Assembly: GCF_014696105.1 (NCBI RefSeq)
Contig: NZ_JACJPO010000078.1
Coordinates: forward strand, 1-64,000
Reading direction: 5' to 3'
DNA length: 64,000 bases
From: Microcoleus sp. FACHB-1515
GTDB taxonomy: Bacteria; Cyanobacteriota; Cyanobacteriia; Elainellales; Elainellaceae
Shown: piece by piece, positions 8,708-17,593 of the stretch
Layout of the letters: every line of letters begins with the position of its first letter
Numbering within the stretch: the stretch's first letter is position 1
Made by a program: the position numbers and the translations under genes
The notes under the pieces: model-generated
Seen by the model: only the letters and a program-made list of their open reading frames with translations
Told to the model about the DNA's origin: nothing
The model's database searches: none

Positions 8708-8721
8708 CAACTTTTTTTGAA
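8706..8721. promoter_or_regulatory. Second ArsR operator-like site at arsR start
   Basis: ATCAA-CTTTTT-TTGAA, one mismatch from the ATCAA-N6-TTGAT dyad at 8287-8302. It overlaps the arsR start codon, as expected for an autoregulatory site. Confidence 0.5.
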
Positions 8722-8781
8722 ATGCAATTCATCCAGTATAGAACGCGGACGAATTGGACGCATTGAAGGACAGTCCGCTTG

Positions 8782-8860
8782 AAGTGTCTAACCTCAACTG
8801 CAAAATTTCATCTTGATTTCACATTTGCATGAGAATCTGGGTTTGACGCAAAAGCAGCGA
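8782..8860 (+). repeat. 79-bp direct repeat, right copy, with operator motif
   Basis: The counterpart of 4642-4720, about 91% identical by eye. It contains TTTCAT-N5-TTTCAC at 8806-8822. Here it is followed on the same strand by the RND efflux operon and is probably its working promoter/operator. Confidence 0.85.
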
Positions 8861-8867
8861 TTTTAGC

Positions 8868-9053
8868 TTGCTTCATAGATTTATTTCGATAACAATCCTT
8901 CTGACCCTTCTGATTTCATTCCAAAGTGCCCATGCTTCAAGTACTTTCACGTGCGGCTCGATCGAACTCGGCTTGGTGTTTCTTGGGTCTACTCCTGAGT
9001 TTGCTGTTGATCCCTTCGATCGCGGCGATCGCACATCCGGGGCATGGCAATGA
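8868..9053 (+). CDS. Possible small signal-peptide ORF overlapping adaptor gene
   Basis: A 61-codon frame from TTG 8868 whose first 25 residues look like a signal peptide (ISITILLTLLISFQSAHAS). The rest reads out of frame through the start of the efflux adaptor gene. It may be the remnant of a secreted protein like the one at 2232, left behind the shared operator, or a translated leader. Chance cannot be excluded. Confidence 0.3.
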   Translation: MLHRFISITILLTLLISFQSAHASSTFTCGSIELGLVFLGSTPEFAVDPFDRGDRTSGAWQ

Positions 9054-10587
9054 GTTCGAGGACAGTGGAACTGCTGCGACCGCCGAATCGATTCAGGTGG
9101 ATGAAACGACGGCTGAACGGTTGGGAATCGAAGTCGAAGTGGTGGAGCCGCAGCGCCTCGCGGTGGGCATCGAAACGACGGGGCAGGTGGAAGCCTTGCC
9201 AAATCAGCAAGCAAAAGTCACGGCTCCGGTCGGTGGAACGGTTGTGCGCCTGCTGGTGGAACCGGGCGATCGCGTCCGGGCGGGTCAGGCGGTTGCGCTG
9301 ATGACCAGTCCAGATTTAGCCAGCTTGCGAACTGAAGCGCTCGATCGCCGCACGGATGCAGTGGGCAGTGTGCAGAGTGCTGAGGCCGATTTGCGACTGG
9401 CGCAACAAACCTATGCGCGACAACAGCAAATTGCCGCTGCCGAAATTCAAGAAGCGCAAGCCGCCTTCAATCTTGCTCAGGAACGCCACGATCGCAACCG
9501 CGAACTCGCTGCCCAAGGAGCGATTCCGCAGCAGCAGGTGATGGAATCAGAAGCCGAGCGAGCGACTGCCAGAGCCGCCCTGACTTCTGCCCAAAGTCGG
9601 CTGTCCGTTTCGGAAGCGGCGGCAGCACTGGAACGGGCGCGATCGCAAGTGCAGGTCGCCCAGTCTCGCCTGCAACTAAGCGACGATGCCTATCAAACTC
9701 GCTTGCGTCAGTTGGGCGTTCAGCCGCACAGTGACGGGCTGATTACGATCGTCGCTCCGATCGCTGGCACTGTTGCGGAACCGATGATTACGGCAGGGGA
9801 ATCGATCGATGCCGCAGGTGCGGTGCTAATGACGCTGCTCGACGGGCAGGGCGTTTGGGCAACCGCGAATGTGTTTGAGAAGGATTTGCCAAAAATCTCG
9901 ATGGGTCAGTCGGTGCGGGTGCGAGTGGCCGGATCGGACAAGACCTTTACGGGCAACATTGCCTTTATTGGCTCAACCGTGCAGGGTGACAGCCGCGTGG
10001 TTCCGGTGCGGGCGGAGTTGAACAATCCCAACGGCATCCTCAAACCGGGCATGTTTGCCGAACTAGAATTGCTCACGGGTCAAACTTCCGATCGCGTGTT
10101 GAGCCTTCCGGCAACGGCGATCGTCGATGCCAACGGGCGCAAGCTGGTCTACGTCCAGAACGGGCAGAATTTTGAGCCGACCGATGTGGAACTGGGGCGC
10201 ACGGATGGCGATCGCGTCGAAATCAAAAGCGGCCTGTTTGAAGGCGATCGCGTTGTCATTCAGGGTGCACCGATGCTCTACGCCCAATCCTTACGCGGCG
10301 GCAGTGCAAACGCTGAGGCAGACCATTCCGAACCCGCTCCAGCCGCGACCGTGCAGGCGAGCAGTGCCAGCGGCGCAGCAATTCCCTGGTGGGCGATGGG
10401 ATTGGGCGGCGGCGCGATCGCGCTGAGTACCTTTGCAGCAGGCATGGCGCTGGCAACGCATCGCAGCCGCAAAACGATCGCGCTGAGTGCTGCGGCACTT
10501 CAGACGGCCAGCCACTCTAACGGCTCGACTCCGCGTTTGAGCGAGCAAACGGGCGATGCCGCGTCGTCGCAACGGCCTCACCTGTAG
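8932..10587 (+). CDS. RND efflux periplasmic adaptor (CusB/NrsB-like)
   Basis: Membrane-fusion protein of about 551 residues from ATG 8932; a GTG two codons earlier is in frame. It has an N-terminal hydrophobic anchor, then AHPGHGNEFEDSG, a His-containing start typical of metal adaptors. A lipoyl/barrel-sandwich half (VTAPVGGTVVRLLVEPGDRV) follows, then a long coiled-coil hairpin, the second lipoyl half (IVAPIAGTVAEPMITAGESI) and the beta-barrel (VWATANVFEKDLPKI). Unusually, the C-terminus has another hydrophobic segment (IPWWAMGLGGGAIALSTFAAGMALA) and a short basic tail, suggesting a second membrane anchor. It links the RND pump to an outer-membrane channel; no TolC-type gene is in the window. 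Confidence 0.9.
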   Translation: MLQVLSRAARSNSAWCFLGLLLSLLLIPSIAAIAHPGHGNEFEDSGTAATAESIQVDETTAERLGIEVEVVEPQRLAVGIETTGQVEALPNQQAKVTAPVGGTVVRLLVEPGDRVRAGQAVALMTSPDLASLRTEALDRRTDAVGSVQSAEADLRLAQQTYARQQQIAAAEIQEAQAAFNLAQERHDRNRELAAQGAIPQQQVMESEAERATARAALTSAQSRLSVSEAAAALERARSQVQVAQSRLQLSDDAYQTRLRQLGVQPHSDGLITIVAPIAGTVAEPMITAGESIDAAGAVLMTLLDGQGVWATANVFEKDLPKISMGQSVRVRVAGSDKTFTGNIAFIGSTVQGDSRVVPVRAELNNPNGILKPGMFAELELLTGQTSDRVLSLPATAIVDANGRKLVYVQNGQNFEPTDVELGRTDGDRVEIKSGLFEGDRVVIQGAPMLYAQSLRGGSANAEADHSEPAPAATVQASSASGAAIPWWAMGLGGGAIALSTFAAGMALATHRSRKTIALSAAALQTASHSNGSTPRLSEQTGDAASSQRPHL

Positions 10588-10636
10588 TCATGCCCTCTTC
10601 CCGTCCCGCTGGATTCCACCTTAATTTTTTTAACCG

Positions 10637-13600
10637 ATGCTAAGCGCTATTGTTCGGTGGGTGATCGATCGCCGCTGGCTGGTTCTGATTGCCACAATTC
10701 TGATTTCGCTGTGGACGGTGCGAGCCATTCCGCAGATGCCGCTGGATGTCTTTCCGGCTTTTGCGCCGCCGCAGGTTGAGATCGAAACCGAGTCGCCCGG
10801 TTTAGCCCCGGAAGAGGTCGAGTCGCTGGTGACGCTGCCGATCGAAAGCGCCATCAACGGGACACCGGGCGTAACGGCGGTGCGATCGTCCTCGGCTACC
10901 GGGGTTTCGGTTGTCGAAGTGGTGTTTGAGTGGGGAACCAATATTTTTCAGGCGCGGCAGCTTGTCACCGAACGCTTGCAGCAGGTGCAGGGCAATTTAC
11001 CTGAAGGCGTTGAAGTGCCGCTCGTCTCGCCGCCCAGTTCCCCGATCGGCACGATCTTAAAGTTTGCGCTGACGATCGATCCGACCGTTCCCGTCGAGGG
11101 TAGCCCGACTTCTTTGATGGAACTGCGCCGCATCGTCGATTGGAAGATTTCTAATCGGCTGCTGGCCGTGCCGGGAGTCAGTCAGCTTGCCGTTTATGGT
11201 GGCGATGTCAAGCAGTATCAGGTACTTGCTGATCCCGCCAGACTCGCAGCGTTCAACGTCTCGCTCGATCAGGTGACACAAGCTGCTGCTGGAGCCAATC
11301 TCAATGCTCCAGGCGGGTATTTGATCACGCCCGATCGCGAACAAATCATTCGCGGGATTGGGCGGATTGAATCGATCGAGGATCTGGGCGCTTCGACGGT
11401 CGATGCTCGGCAGGGAACTCCGGTGCGGCTCTCGGACGTGGCTGAGGTGCAAATTGGCGCGGGCGTTAAGCGCGGCGATGGCAGCGTCAACGGTCAACCC
11501 GCCGTCATCATCATGGTCAGCAGACAGCCCCAGGGTGACACGCCAACGGTGACTCGTGCGGTTGAAGCGGCGATGGCGGAAACTCAGGTCGGACTGCCCC
11601 AGGATGTGAAGGTGGATGTCACCTTTCGGCAAGAGAGCTACATCGAATCCTCAGTTGACAATGTGCGATCGGCCTTGATTGAAGGCAGCATCATTGTCGC
11701 CGCCGTTCTGATTCCGTTTTTGATGAACTGGCGCACCCTAACCGTTTGCCTGCTCGACTTTTTCTTGACGCTGCTGTTTTCCCTGCTGGTGGCCGATCTA
11801 ATCGGCTTGGGACTCAACACGATGACGCTGGGCGGTTTAGCCATTGCGATCGGCACAGCAGTCGATGATGCGATCGTCTATGGCGAAAACACCTATCGCC
11901 GCCTGCGCGAAAATCGATTTTCCGATCGCCCGCAGTCGCCCCTAGAAATCATCTTTGAGGGCAGTCAGGAAGTCCGCGAATCGCTATTGGGCGCAATGCT
12001 GATCGGTATCGTCGTGTTCTCTCCGATTTTCACGCTCTCCGGCGTGGAGGGGCGAATTTTTACGCCGATGGGAATTGCCTATTTGATCGTCGTCGTCGTG
12101 TCGAGTCTCGAATCGCTGCTCGTCTCTCCGGCTTTGTGTGCGCTCTTGCTGCCGCACGGACGCATGGCCGTTGAAGAACCCTGGGTGGCTCGCTTTTTCA
12201 AACGTCGCTATCAGCCGTTTTTGCTGTTTTCGATGCGGCGATCGACCCTAGTGATGGGCTTTGCCGCCGCCGCAATGGTCGCAGCCTTGGTAATCACGCC
12301 GAACTTGGGGCGCAGCTTTCTACCGGAATTTCAAGAGCAAACCCTGGTCAACACCATCACGCTCTATCCTGGCACTTCACTGGCCGCCACCAATCGGGCG
12401 GGTCACGCGCTGGAACTCGCCTTAAAAGACGATCCGCGCTTCACCTACATTCAAACTCGCTCTGGTCGTGCCCCCGGTGATGGCGATGCGGGCGGCGTCA
12501 ATTTTGCTCACGTAGACGTGACGCTGAGCGAGGCAGGTTTGGAGAATCGACCCGCCACGATCGAAAAGCTGCGCGAAGAATTCACCAAACTTCCCGGCGT
12601 TGCCAGCGGCATTGGCGGCTTCATTTCGCACCGCATGGATGAAGTTTTGTCGGGCGTGAGAAGCCAAATTGCCGTCAAAGTGTTTGGCTCAGAGCTAGAC
12701 GAACTGCGATCGATCGGTGAGCAGATTGAAGCGCAAATGCAAACGGTCGCAAACATTGTGGACTTGCAGCTAGAGCCGCAGGTGCCGATCGATCAAATTC
12801 AAATTGCCTTCGACAGGCAGGCTGCCGCCCGCTACGGCCTGACGGTGGGCAGTCTCGCCGAAGTGGTTGAAACGGCTCTCAACGGCAAAGTCGTCTCGCA
12901 GGTACTCGACAGCCAGCAAACCTTTGATCTCGTCGTCTGGCTCGATGAGCGCGATCGCAACAACCTCAGCACGATCGAAAACCTCTTAGTAGACACACCT
13001 GCCGGACAAAAAATTCCGCTCGGACAGGTTGCCACGATTCGCAACGGCACAGGGCCAAACACGATCAACCGCGAAAATGTCTCGCGTCGCATTGTGGTTT
13101 CCGCCAACGTCAGCGGTCGCGATTTGCGATCGGTGGTCAACGAAATCCAAGCCAAAGTCAAGGAAAATGTGACTGTGCCATCCGGCTATTTCATTCAGTA
13201 CGGCGGCCAGTTTGAAGCAGAAGAGCGAGCCACGCAAAACATTTTGGTGTTCAGCCTGATCGCCGCTGTCGTGATCACCGTGCTGATGTATCTGTCCGTC
13301 AAGTCGATCGCCTCCACCCTCATGATCATGATCAACCTGCCGATCGCCTTGGTCGGCGGTGTGATCTCGGTTGCGCTCACGGGCGGCGTGCTTTCGGTTG
13401 CGTCTCTAGTCGGCTTCGTCACCCTGTTTGGCGTCGCCACCCGCAACGGCCTCCTGCTGGTGGATAACTACAACACCAAATTCGCTGCCGGAATCCCGCT
13501 GCGCGAAACCTTGATCACTGGCTCAATGGAACGGCTCAACGCCATTTTGATGACGGCTTTTACCTCAGCTTTGGGACTGCTTCCCCTCACCTTGAGCGAC

Positions 13601-13795
13601 GGCCCCGGACGCGAAATTCTGCGACCGCTGGCGATCGTCGTTTTGGGCGGGCTGTTCACCTCGACGGCACTCACCTTGCTGATCATTCCCGCCCTCTACT
13701 CGCGGTTTGGCAAATACCTGATTCCCAACCACCAACCCGCCGCCGCACCCGCTGAAACTTCCGTACCCGAAACGGTCGGAACTGCCGAAGTCTAA
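10637..13795 (+). CDS. HME-RND heavy-metal efflux pump (CusA/CzcA-like)
   Basis: A 1052-residue RND transporter with 12 expected helices and two large periplasmic loops. The start MLSAIVRWVIDRRWLV and the conserved PGxxPEEVE...PIExxxNG region (SPGLAPEEVESLVTLPIESAING) are typical of CzcA/CusA. The TM4 proton/metal motif near residues 399-418 reads GTAVDDAIVYGEN, nearer the monovalent-cation (Cu/Ag) HME type than the CzcA DFGxxxDGA form. It is proton-driven and works with the adaptor upstream, separated by 49 bases. Copper or silver is the best guess because of the oxidase and Met-rich neighbours. Ni/Co as in NrsA is the alternative. Confidence 0.94.
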   Translation: MLSAIVRWVIDRRWLVLIATILISLWTVRAIPQMPLDVFPAFAPPQVEIETESPGLAPEEVESLVTLPIESAINGTPGVTAVRSSSATGVSVVEVVFEWGTNIFQARQLVTERLQQVQGNLPEGVEVPLVSPPSSPIGTILKFALTIDPTVPVEGSPTSLMELRRIVDWKISNRLLAVPGVSQLAVYGGDVKQYQVLADPARLAAFNVSLDQVTQAAAGANLNAPGGYLITPDREQIIRGIGRIESIEDLGASTVDARQGTPVRLSDVAEVQIGAGVKRGDGSVNGQPAVIIMVSRQPQGDTPTVTRAVEAAMAETQVGLPQDVKVDVTFRQESYIESSVDNVRSALIEGSIIVAAVLIPFLMNWRTLTVCLLDFFLTLLFSLLVADLIGLGLNTMTLGGLAIAIGTAVDDAIVYGENTYRRLRENRFSDRPQSPLEIIFEGSQEVRESLLGAMLIGIVVFSPIFTLSGVEGRIFTPMGIAYLIVVVVSSLESLLVSPALCALLLPHGRMAVEEPWVARFFKRRYQPFLLFSMRRSTLVMGFAAAAMVAALVITPNLGRSFLPEFQEQTLVNTITLYPGTSLAATNRAGHALELALKDDPRFTYIQTRSGRAPGDGDAGGVNFAHVDVTLSEAGLENRPATIEKLREEFTKLPGVASGIGGFISHRMDEVLSGVRSQIAVKVFGSELDELRSIGEQIEAQMQTVANIVDLQLEPQVPIDQIQIAFDRQAAARYGLTVGSLAEVVETALNGKVVSQVLDSQQTFDLVVWLDERDRNNLSTIENLLVDTPAGQKIPLGQVATIRNGTGPNTINRENVSRRIVVSANVSGRDLRSVVNEIQAKVKENVTVPSGYFIQYGGQFEAEERATQNILVFSLIAAVVITVLMYLSVKSIASTLMIMINLPIALVGGVISVALTGGVLSVASLVGFVTLFGVATRNGLLLVDNYNTKFAAGIPLRETLITGSMERLNAILMTAFTSALGLLPLTLSDGPGREILRPLAIVVLGGLFTSTALTLLIIPALYSRFGKYLIPNHQPAAAPAETSVPETVGTAEV

Positions 13796-13822
13796 CCAAC
13801 AACTCTAAACCAGGAGACACCC

Positions 13823-14308
13823 ATGCCCCTCAAAACAACCGTCGCGCTACTGAGTGGAATCGCCTTGCTTACCCTGAGCGCCTGCAACTCAACTTCACCC
13901 GCCCCGACAGAAACACCCGCCGCTTCTGCCTCTGCACCCGCCGCCAGCCCTGCACCCACTACCGCAACTTCAGCAGATACCGCTCAAACCACTGCTCAAA
14001 ATGGCGGCCAGGTCGTTGAAGTGGGCGACTATCATCTAGAACTGCTCGCCGCCCCAGAAGGAGACGGCCTGCACGTTGATTTTTGGCTTCAAACTGGCTC
14101 TGACCATGCCAGCATTTCAGACGCAGAAGTAACGGCTAATATTCAATTCCCAGACGGCACAAGTAAACCCGTTGATCTGACCTACGATGCTGCTGGCGAA
14201 CACTACAAAGCGTTTGTTTCTGGCTTTGCTGCTGGCGAATATCGAGTTGTCGTGCAGACAGATATTGATGGCGAAAAGGTGAATGGACGGTTCAATTTCA
14301 ATCTGTAA
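13823..14308 (+). CDS. Lipoprotein of the efflux operon
   Basis: A 161-residue lipoprotein (lipobox LTLSAC, Cys21). An Ala/Pro/Thr-rich linker to about 58 leads to a compact beta domain starting GGQVVEVGDYHLEL and containing FWLQTGSDHASISDAEVTANI. A GGxVxExGxYHxEL start is common in small proteins or adaptor tails of metal RND operons, so it may handle the metal in the periplasm; the function is not established. A good ribosome site (CCAGGAGA) precedes the ATG, 27 bases after the pump stop, so it is in the same operon. Confidence 0.8.
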   Translation: MPLKTTVALLSGIALLTLSACNSTSPAPTETPAASASAPAASPAPTTATSADTAQTTAQNGGQVVEVGDYHLELLAAPEGDGLHVDFWLQTGSDHASISDAEVTANIQFPDGTSKPVDLTYDAAGEHYKAFVSGFAAGEYRVVVQTDIDGEKVNGRFNFNL

Positions 14309-14343
14309 CCACAATCAACGATTCCATTTTTCTTAACGCTGCG

Positions 14344-14781
14344 ATGTTGAATTCACCGGAATGGAACATTAGCCTATTTTCATTTCTGCTGTCTTTCGTT
14401 TGGGAGATTCAGCAGATGCCATTCTACCGAATATCTCCTACTCTTTCTTGCTTCGATATGAATCGAAATTGTACGCTGGCAACCGTTGGTGATGTTGGAA
14501 TTTCGCTGGTCTCTTTCTGGGTAGTGGCAGCCTTATTAAACTCGCGGCGATGGGTTCGTCAACCGAGTCGCTGGCAAGTTAATGTTTTCATTCTGGTCGG
14601 AGTTCTAATCACGATCGCTTTTGAAGCCTTAGCAACGCAATCGCTCGGAATCTGGTCATATGCTGACTCCATGCCATCAGTTCCGATATTGGGAACCGGA
14701 CTGCTGCCGCTACTTATGTGGCTGGTCATTCCACCCGTGACTCTCTGGCTCGTCAAACGTCAACTTCGGGCAGCGAACTGA
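14344..14781 (+). CDS. Hypothetical four-helix membrane protein
   Basis: 145 residues with about four hydrophobic segments (ISLFSFLLSFVWE, VGISLVSFWVVAALL, VFILVGVLITIAFEAL, LLPLLMWLVIPPVTLWLV). A loop contains CFDMNRNC, two cysteines that could bind metal or form a disulfide. No family is recognised. It is the last gene of the RND operon, 35 bases after the lipoprotein and directly before a strong hairpin, so it probably belongs to the same metal response. Confidence 0.7.
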   Translation: MLNSPEWNISLFSFLLSFVWEIQQMPFYRISPTLSCFDMNRNCTLATVGDVGISLVSFWVVAALLNSRRWVRQPSRWQVNVFILVGVLITIAFEALATQSLGIWSYADSMPSVPILGTGLLPLLMWLVIPPVTLWLVKRQLRAAN

Positions 14782-14783
14782 GT

Positions 14784-14818
14784 AACCAGTCGATCGCGCT
14801 ACGGTCGATCGACTGGTT
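14784..14818 (+). terminator. Strong hairpin at end of RND operon
   Basis: AACCAGTCGATCG (14784-14796) and CGATCGACTGGTT (14806-14818) form a perfect 13-bp stem with a 9-base loop, starting 3 bases after the stop codon. The T tract is poor, so it may work as an RNA-stabilising 3' end as well as a terminator. Confidence 0.7.
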
Positions 14819-15251
14819 GACTGATTGTATTACCTGGCGGTCGCAGAATAATTCTTCAAAAACTGAACAAATTCGCAAAGCTTTCATAAAGGCTGCCGCT
14901 ACTAATTTTTTAGACACTATTAAATTGATAGATTGTGAAAGAAGTCGGGAATACTTTCGTTAGTGAATCCCGAAGAAATAGTCTCATCTTCTCTGCTCTA
15001 TGGAAGCGATTGAAAAAATATTATGAACAACGCTTGACAACTTTGTAATACTCGAATGGGTTAAAGTTTTCGCATTTTAAAGCGAAATTAGTCGCAACAC
15101 AAGAAAGCACAATCTGATTTAGACAAAAGGCAGGCTTCAAGCAATTCTTCACGGTTTGATGAGAGAAATGTATCTCGATCGCTGCTTTTTCGACTTCACA
15201 ATTCCACAGCTTTGAATTGAAACTTTCTAACCACAGGAGTCCTTAAACCCC
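14819..15251. other. Intergenic, promoter region of acyltransferase
   Basis: About 430 bases without a supportable gene. A TTGACA hexamer (15034-15039) could be a -35 element, but no clear -10 is spaced from it. A purine-rich ribosome site (CAGGAG) lies just before the ATG at 15252. Confidence 0.4.
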
Positions 15252-15977
15252 ATGAACTCACCTTCTTTTGTTTCTCGTGTGCAGAAATATTGGAAAGAGT
15301 ATTTGATCACTGGAATGTTTGGAGGAATTTCAACGCCGATCGGTCAGCTTTTCCGCAATTCTGTTTACCGCTTCATCCTTAGCAAGATGGGCAAATCGGT
15401 TTGCATTTTGCCCAACGTTCGCCTGATTGGTACAAGTCACATTGCAATTGGCGATCGCGTCAAACTGCAACCCAGCGCATATCTTCACACGCACGGAAAC
15501 CCGATTCATCTAGGCAATCACGTTGTACTTGATCAGGGCGTAAACATTCGGGCAGGCGGCGGCGAAATGGGCGTCTACACTGACGGCATCTCGATCGGAG
15601 AAAACACTTACATCAGCGCTTATGCGTTTATTGCAGGTCCCGGTTCTGTTCGCATTGGGCGCGACTGCCTGATTGCGTCTCACTGCTCAATTTACGCGAG
15701 CAACCATATTTTTGCTGATCGAAATACGCCCATTCACGCGCAAGGATTAACCATGAAAGGCGTGACGATCGAAGATGACTGCTGGCTCGGTTCAGGTGTC
15801 CGAGTCCTCGATGGCGTCACGATTGGCCGAGGCAGCGTAATTGGTGCAGGAGCCGTCGTCACCAAAAGCATTCCGCCCTTTTCGATCGCGGTGGGCGTAC
15901 CTGCCAAAGTCATTGGCACACGAGGTTCTGACGATCGCAGTGCAGCTTTAGAAAAAGCGCTGGCACTACAGAATTAG
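15252..15977 (+). CDS. Hexapeptide-repeat acyltransferase
   Basis: A 241-residue left-handed beta-helix acyltransferase. Hexapeptide turns run from about residue 50 to 225 (IAIGDRV, ISIGENTYI, VRIGRDCLI, VTIEDDCWLGSG, VTIGRGSVIGAGAVV), ending in the typical PPFSIAVGVPAKVIG. The catalytic-type His lies in YASNHIFADRNTPI, like WcaF/NodL/maltose acetyltransferases. It probably transfers an acetyl group to a sugar of a surface polysaccharide; the substrate is unknown. It stands alone, with its own ribosome site and no glycosyltransferase nearby. Confidence 0.88.
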   Translation: MNSPSFVSRVQKYWKEYLITGMFGGISTPIGQLFRNSVYRFILSKMGKSVCILPNVRLIGTSHIAIGDRVKLQPSAYLHTHGNPIHLGNHVVLDQGVNIRAGGGEMGVYTDGISIGENTYISAYAFIAGPGSVRIGRDCLIASHCSIYASNHIFADRNTPIHAQGLTMKGVTIEDDCWLGSGVRVLDGVTIGRGSVIGAGAVVTKSIPPFSIAVGVPAKVIGTRGSDDRSAALEKALALQN

Positions 15978-16183
15978 CCCTTTTGTACTCCTTACTTTCT
16001 CATCATCTCAAATAGCAATCATGCGCCTATCGAGTGGCGGATAAATGGCGACGGAAGAATTTTAGCTACGGGCGGAAATGAAATTGCAGTACCTTTTTCC
16101 TCAACCTCTGAGAAGGCGAGAAAGAGCAAAGTAACGCGCAGTATTGTTACGCTGTAACTTTTGATACTAGCATTCTTGCAATA

Positions 16184-17593
16184 TTATCTGTTCCAAGTCA
16201 CACTCTGGCGCAAGCCGCTAGAAGTTTTGCGCTCGACATAAAGCAGCCTTCTAACTTTTCCTGTACGAGTTGCAATCACGCGGCCTTCGTGCAATCCGTT
16301 CCGCTGTACTAGCCTTCCAGAATTGTTGTAAACATCATCCAAACCAGATGGCAAAGCAAGATCGTTTTCTAACTTTAGATACTGCTCGGATAGAGTATTG
16401 CTAAAAACATCGATGACTGTTGTATGAGCTTTCGTAGCCCCTAAATTGGCCGCTCCATTATATTGAACCAACAGCGAATCTGCTGCCGTGCCTGCTTGGG
16501 TGTTGTCTCCAGCAATTGAGTCACTGGAGGGAAACTCATCTTCAACCACTAAAGCGATCGATCGCTTTGCTACGGCTTTGAGGTCCGATGCTTTTTGGTC
16601 GCCGGGTTCATTTCCGTTCAGATCATACTGGTCAGCCGGAAAAGCTGGATCTAGCGCCACAAGTTGATCAACCCCTCTGAACTCTCGACCGATTTCAGCA
16701 CTCACATAAGCACCTAAGCTATGACCAAAGACAGTAATCTTATTTCTAGTCAATCCCAAATTCTTTAGCGTTTGCGTTGCCCACTGAGCAACAGGCGTAA
16801 TAGAACGAGCCGCCGTAAACGGTACAGGAATTGGATCGTTGGCTGGTTCTCTCCAATCGAGAGCGAGTACCTGATAATCTTGGTTTTCATACAGTCTTGC
16901 CGTCGTCTGTAATAGCTTTCTAATTCGGCTACCCTCGCTGCTATCGCCGCGACCATGAACTACAACAACTGTTTTCTTGCTGGGGTCAATTCCAATATTT
17001 GTTCTACCGTTCTTAGTATATCGGTAGAGGTTGACGCCATTCTCGTAGTTCAGGTCGGGATAGTTTTGAAGAAATGAAAGCCCTTTGTTTTCAATATTAC
17101 CGACTAGACTGACAGGTTCTAACCGCAGATTATATCTGGCTCTACCAGTCGTTTGATTGACTTGAATATAGTAAGTGCCTGGATTCAAAATTCGGGTATA
17201 TCCGATCGATTGCTTCGCTTCAGCTAGCTTAGAGTTGTTGCGAAAGAGGTTGCTGCCGTTTACACCGAAAAGCCTTAGATTGGGGCCAGAGCTTACCCCG
17301 GACAGAACAGCTTTGAGGTTACTTCGAGTACCAACTGTGAACGTGTAATAGTCGTTCCGATCAGCCCTGCCCACTTCATCTCTGAAGCGGTAGGGTCGGT
17401 TGTCTGTTAGAGTGCCGATTTGTTTCGCTGAGTTTCTGTTATTTCCTGCCGAATCACGCGATCGCCTTGCAATGCTTCGCACCGCAACTATGTGCGTCAA
17501 GTTGTTTCCCTGAACGGCTGCATCGCCTAAATCACCTGCTAGCTTTAGAGAAGAATTTGCGTTTTGAGAACGCTTCTTAAATTGAATTCCCAT
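16184..17593 (-). CDS. PPC-domain plus lipase-like alpha/beta hydrolase
   Basis: About 469 residues from the chosen ATG at 17593; an upstream start adding 18 residues exists but adds nothing recognisable. In the longer numbering, residues 75-178 look like a bacterial pre-peptidase C-terminal (PPC) domain (DYYTFTV...NPGTYYIQV...ARYNLRL). From about 205 a lipase-type hydrolase follows: VVVVHGRGD (oxyanion region), GHSLG (Ser310), ALDPAFP (Asp333) and KAHTTVI (His408). The LDPAxP motif resembles pancreatic-type lipases. PPC domains are usually secreted, yet no classical signal peptide is visible, so export would be by another route. It is isolated between unrelated genes. Confidence 0.82.
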   Translation of the reverse strand: MGIQFKKRSQNANSSLKLAGDLGDAAVQGNNLTHIVAVRSIARRSRDSAGNNRNSAKQIGTLTDNRPYRFRDEVGRADRNDYYTFTVGTRSNLKAVLSGVSSGPNLRLFGVNGSNLFRNNSKLAEAKQSIGYTRILNPGTYYIQVNQTTGRARYNLRLEPVSLVGNIENKGLSFLQNYPDLNYENGVNLYRYTKNGRTNIGIDPSKKTVVVVHGRGDSSEGSRIRKLLQTTARLYENQDYQVLALDWREPANDPIPVPFTAARSITPVAQWATQTLKNLGLTRNKITVFGHSLGAYVSAEIGREFRGVDQLVALDPAFPADQYDLNGNEPGDQKASDLKAVAKRSIALVVEDEFPSSDSIAGDNTQAGTAADSLLVQYNGAANLGATKAHTTVIDVFSNTLSEQYLKLENDLALPSGLDDVYNNSGRLVQRNGLHEGRVIATRTGKVRRLLYVERKTSSGLRQSVTWNR

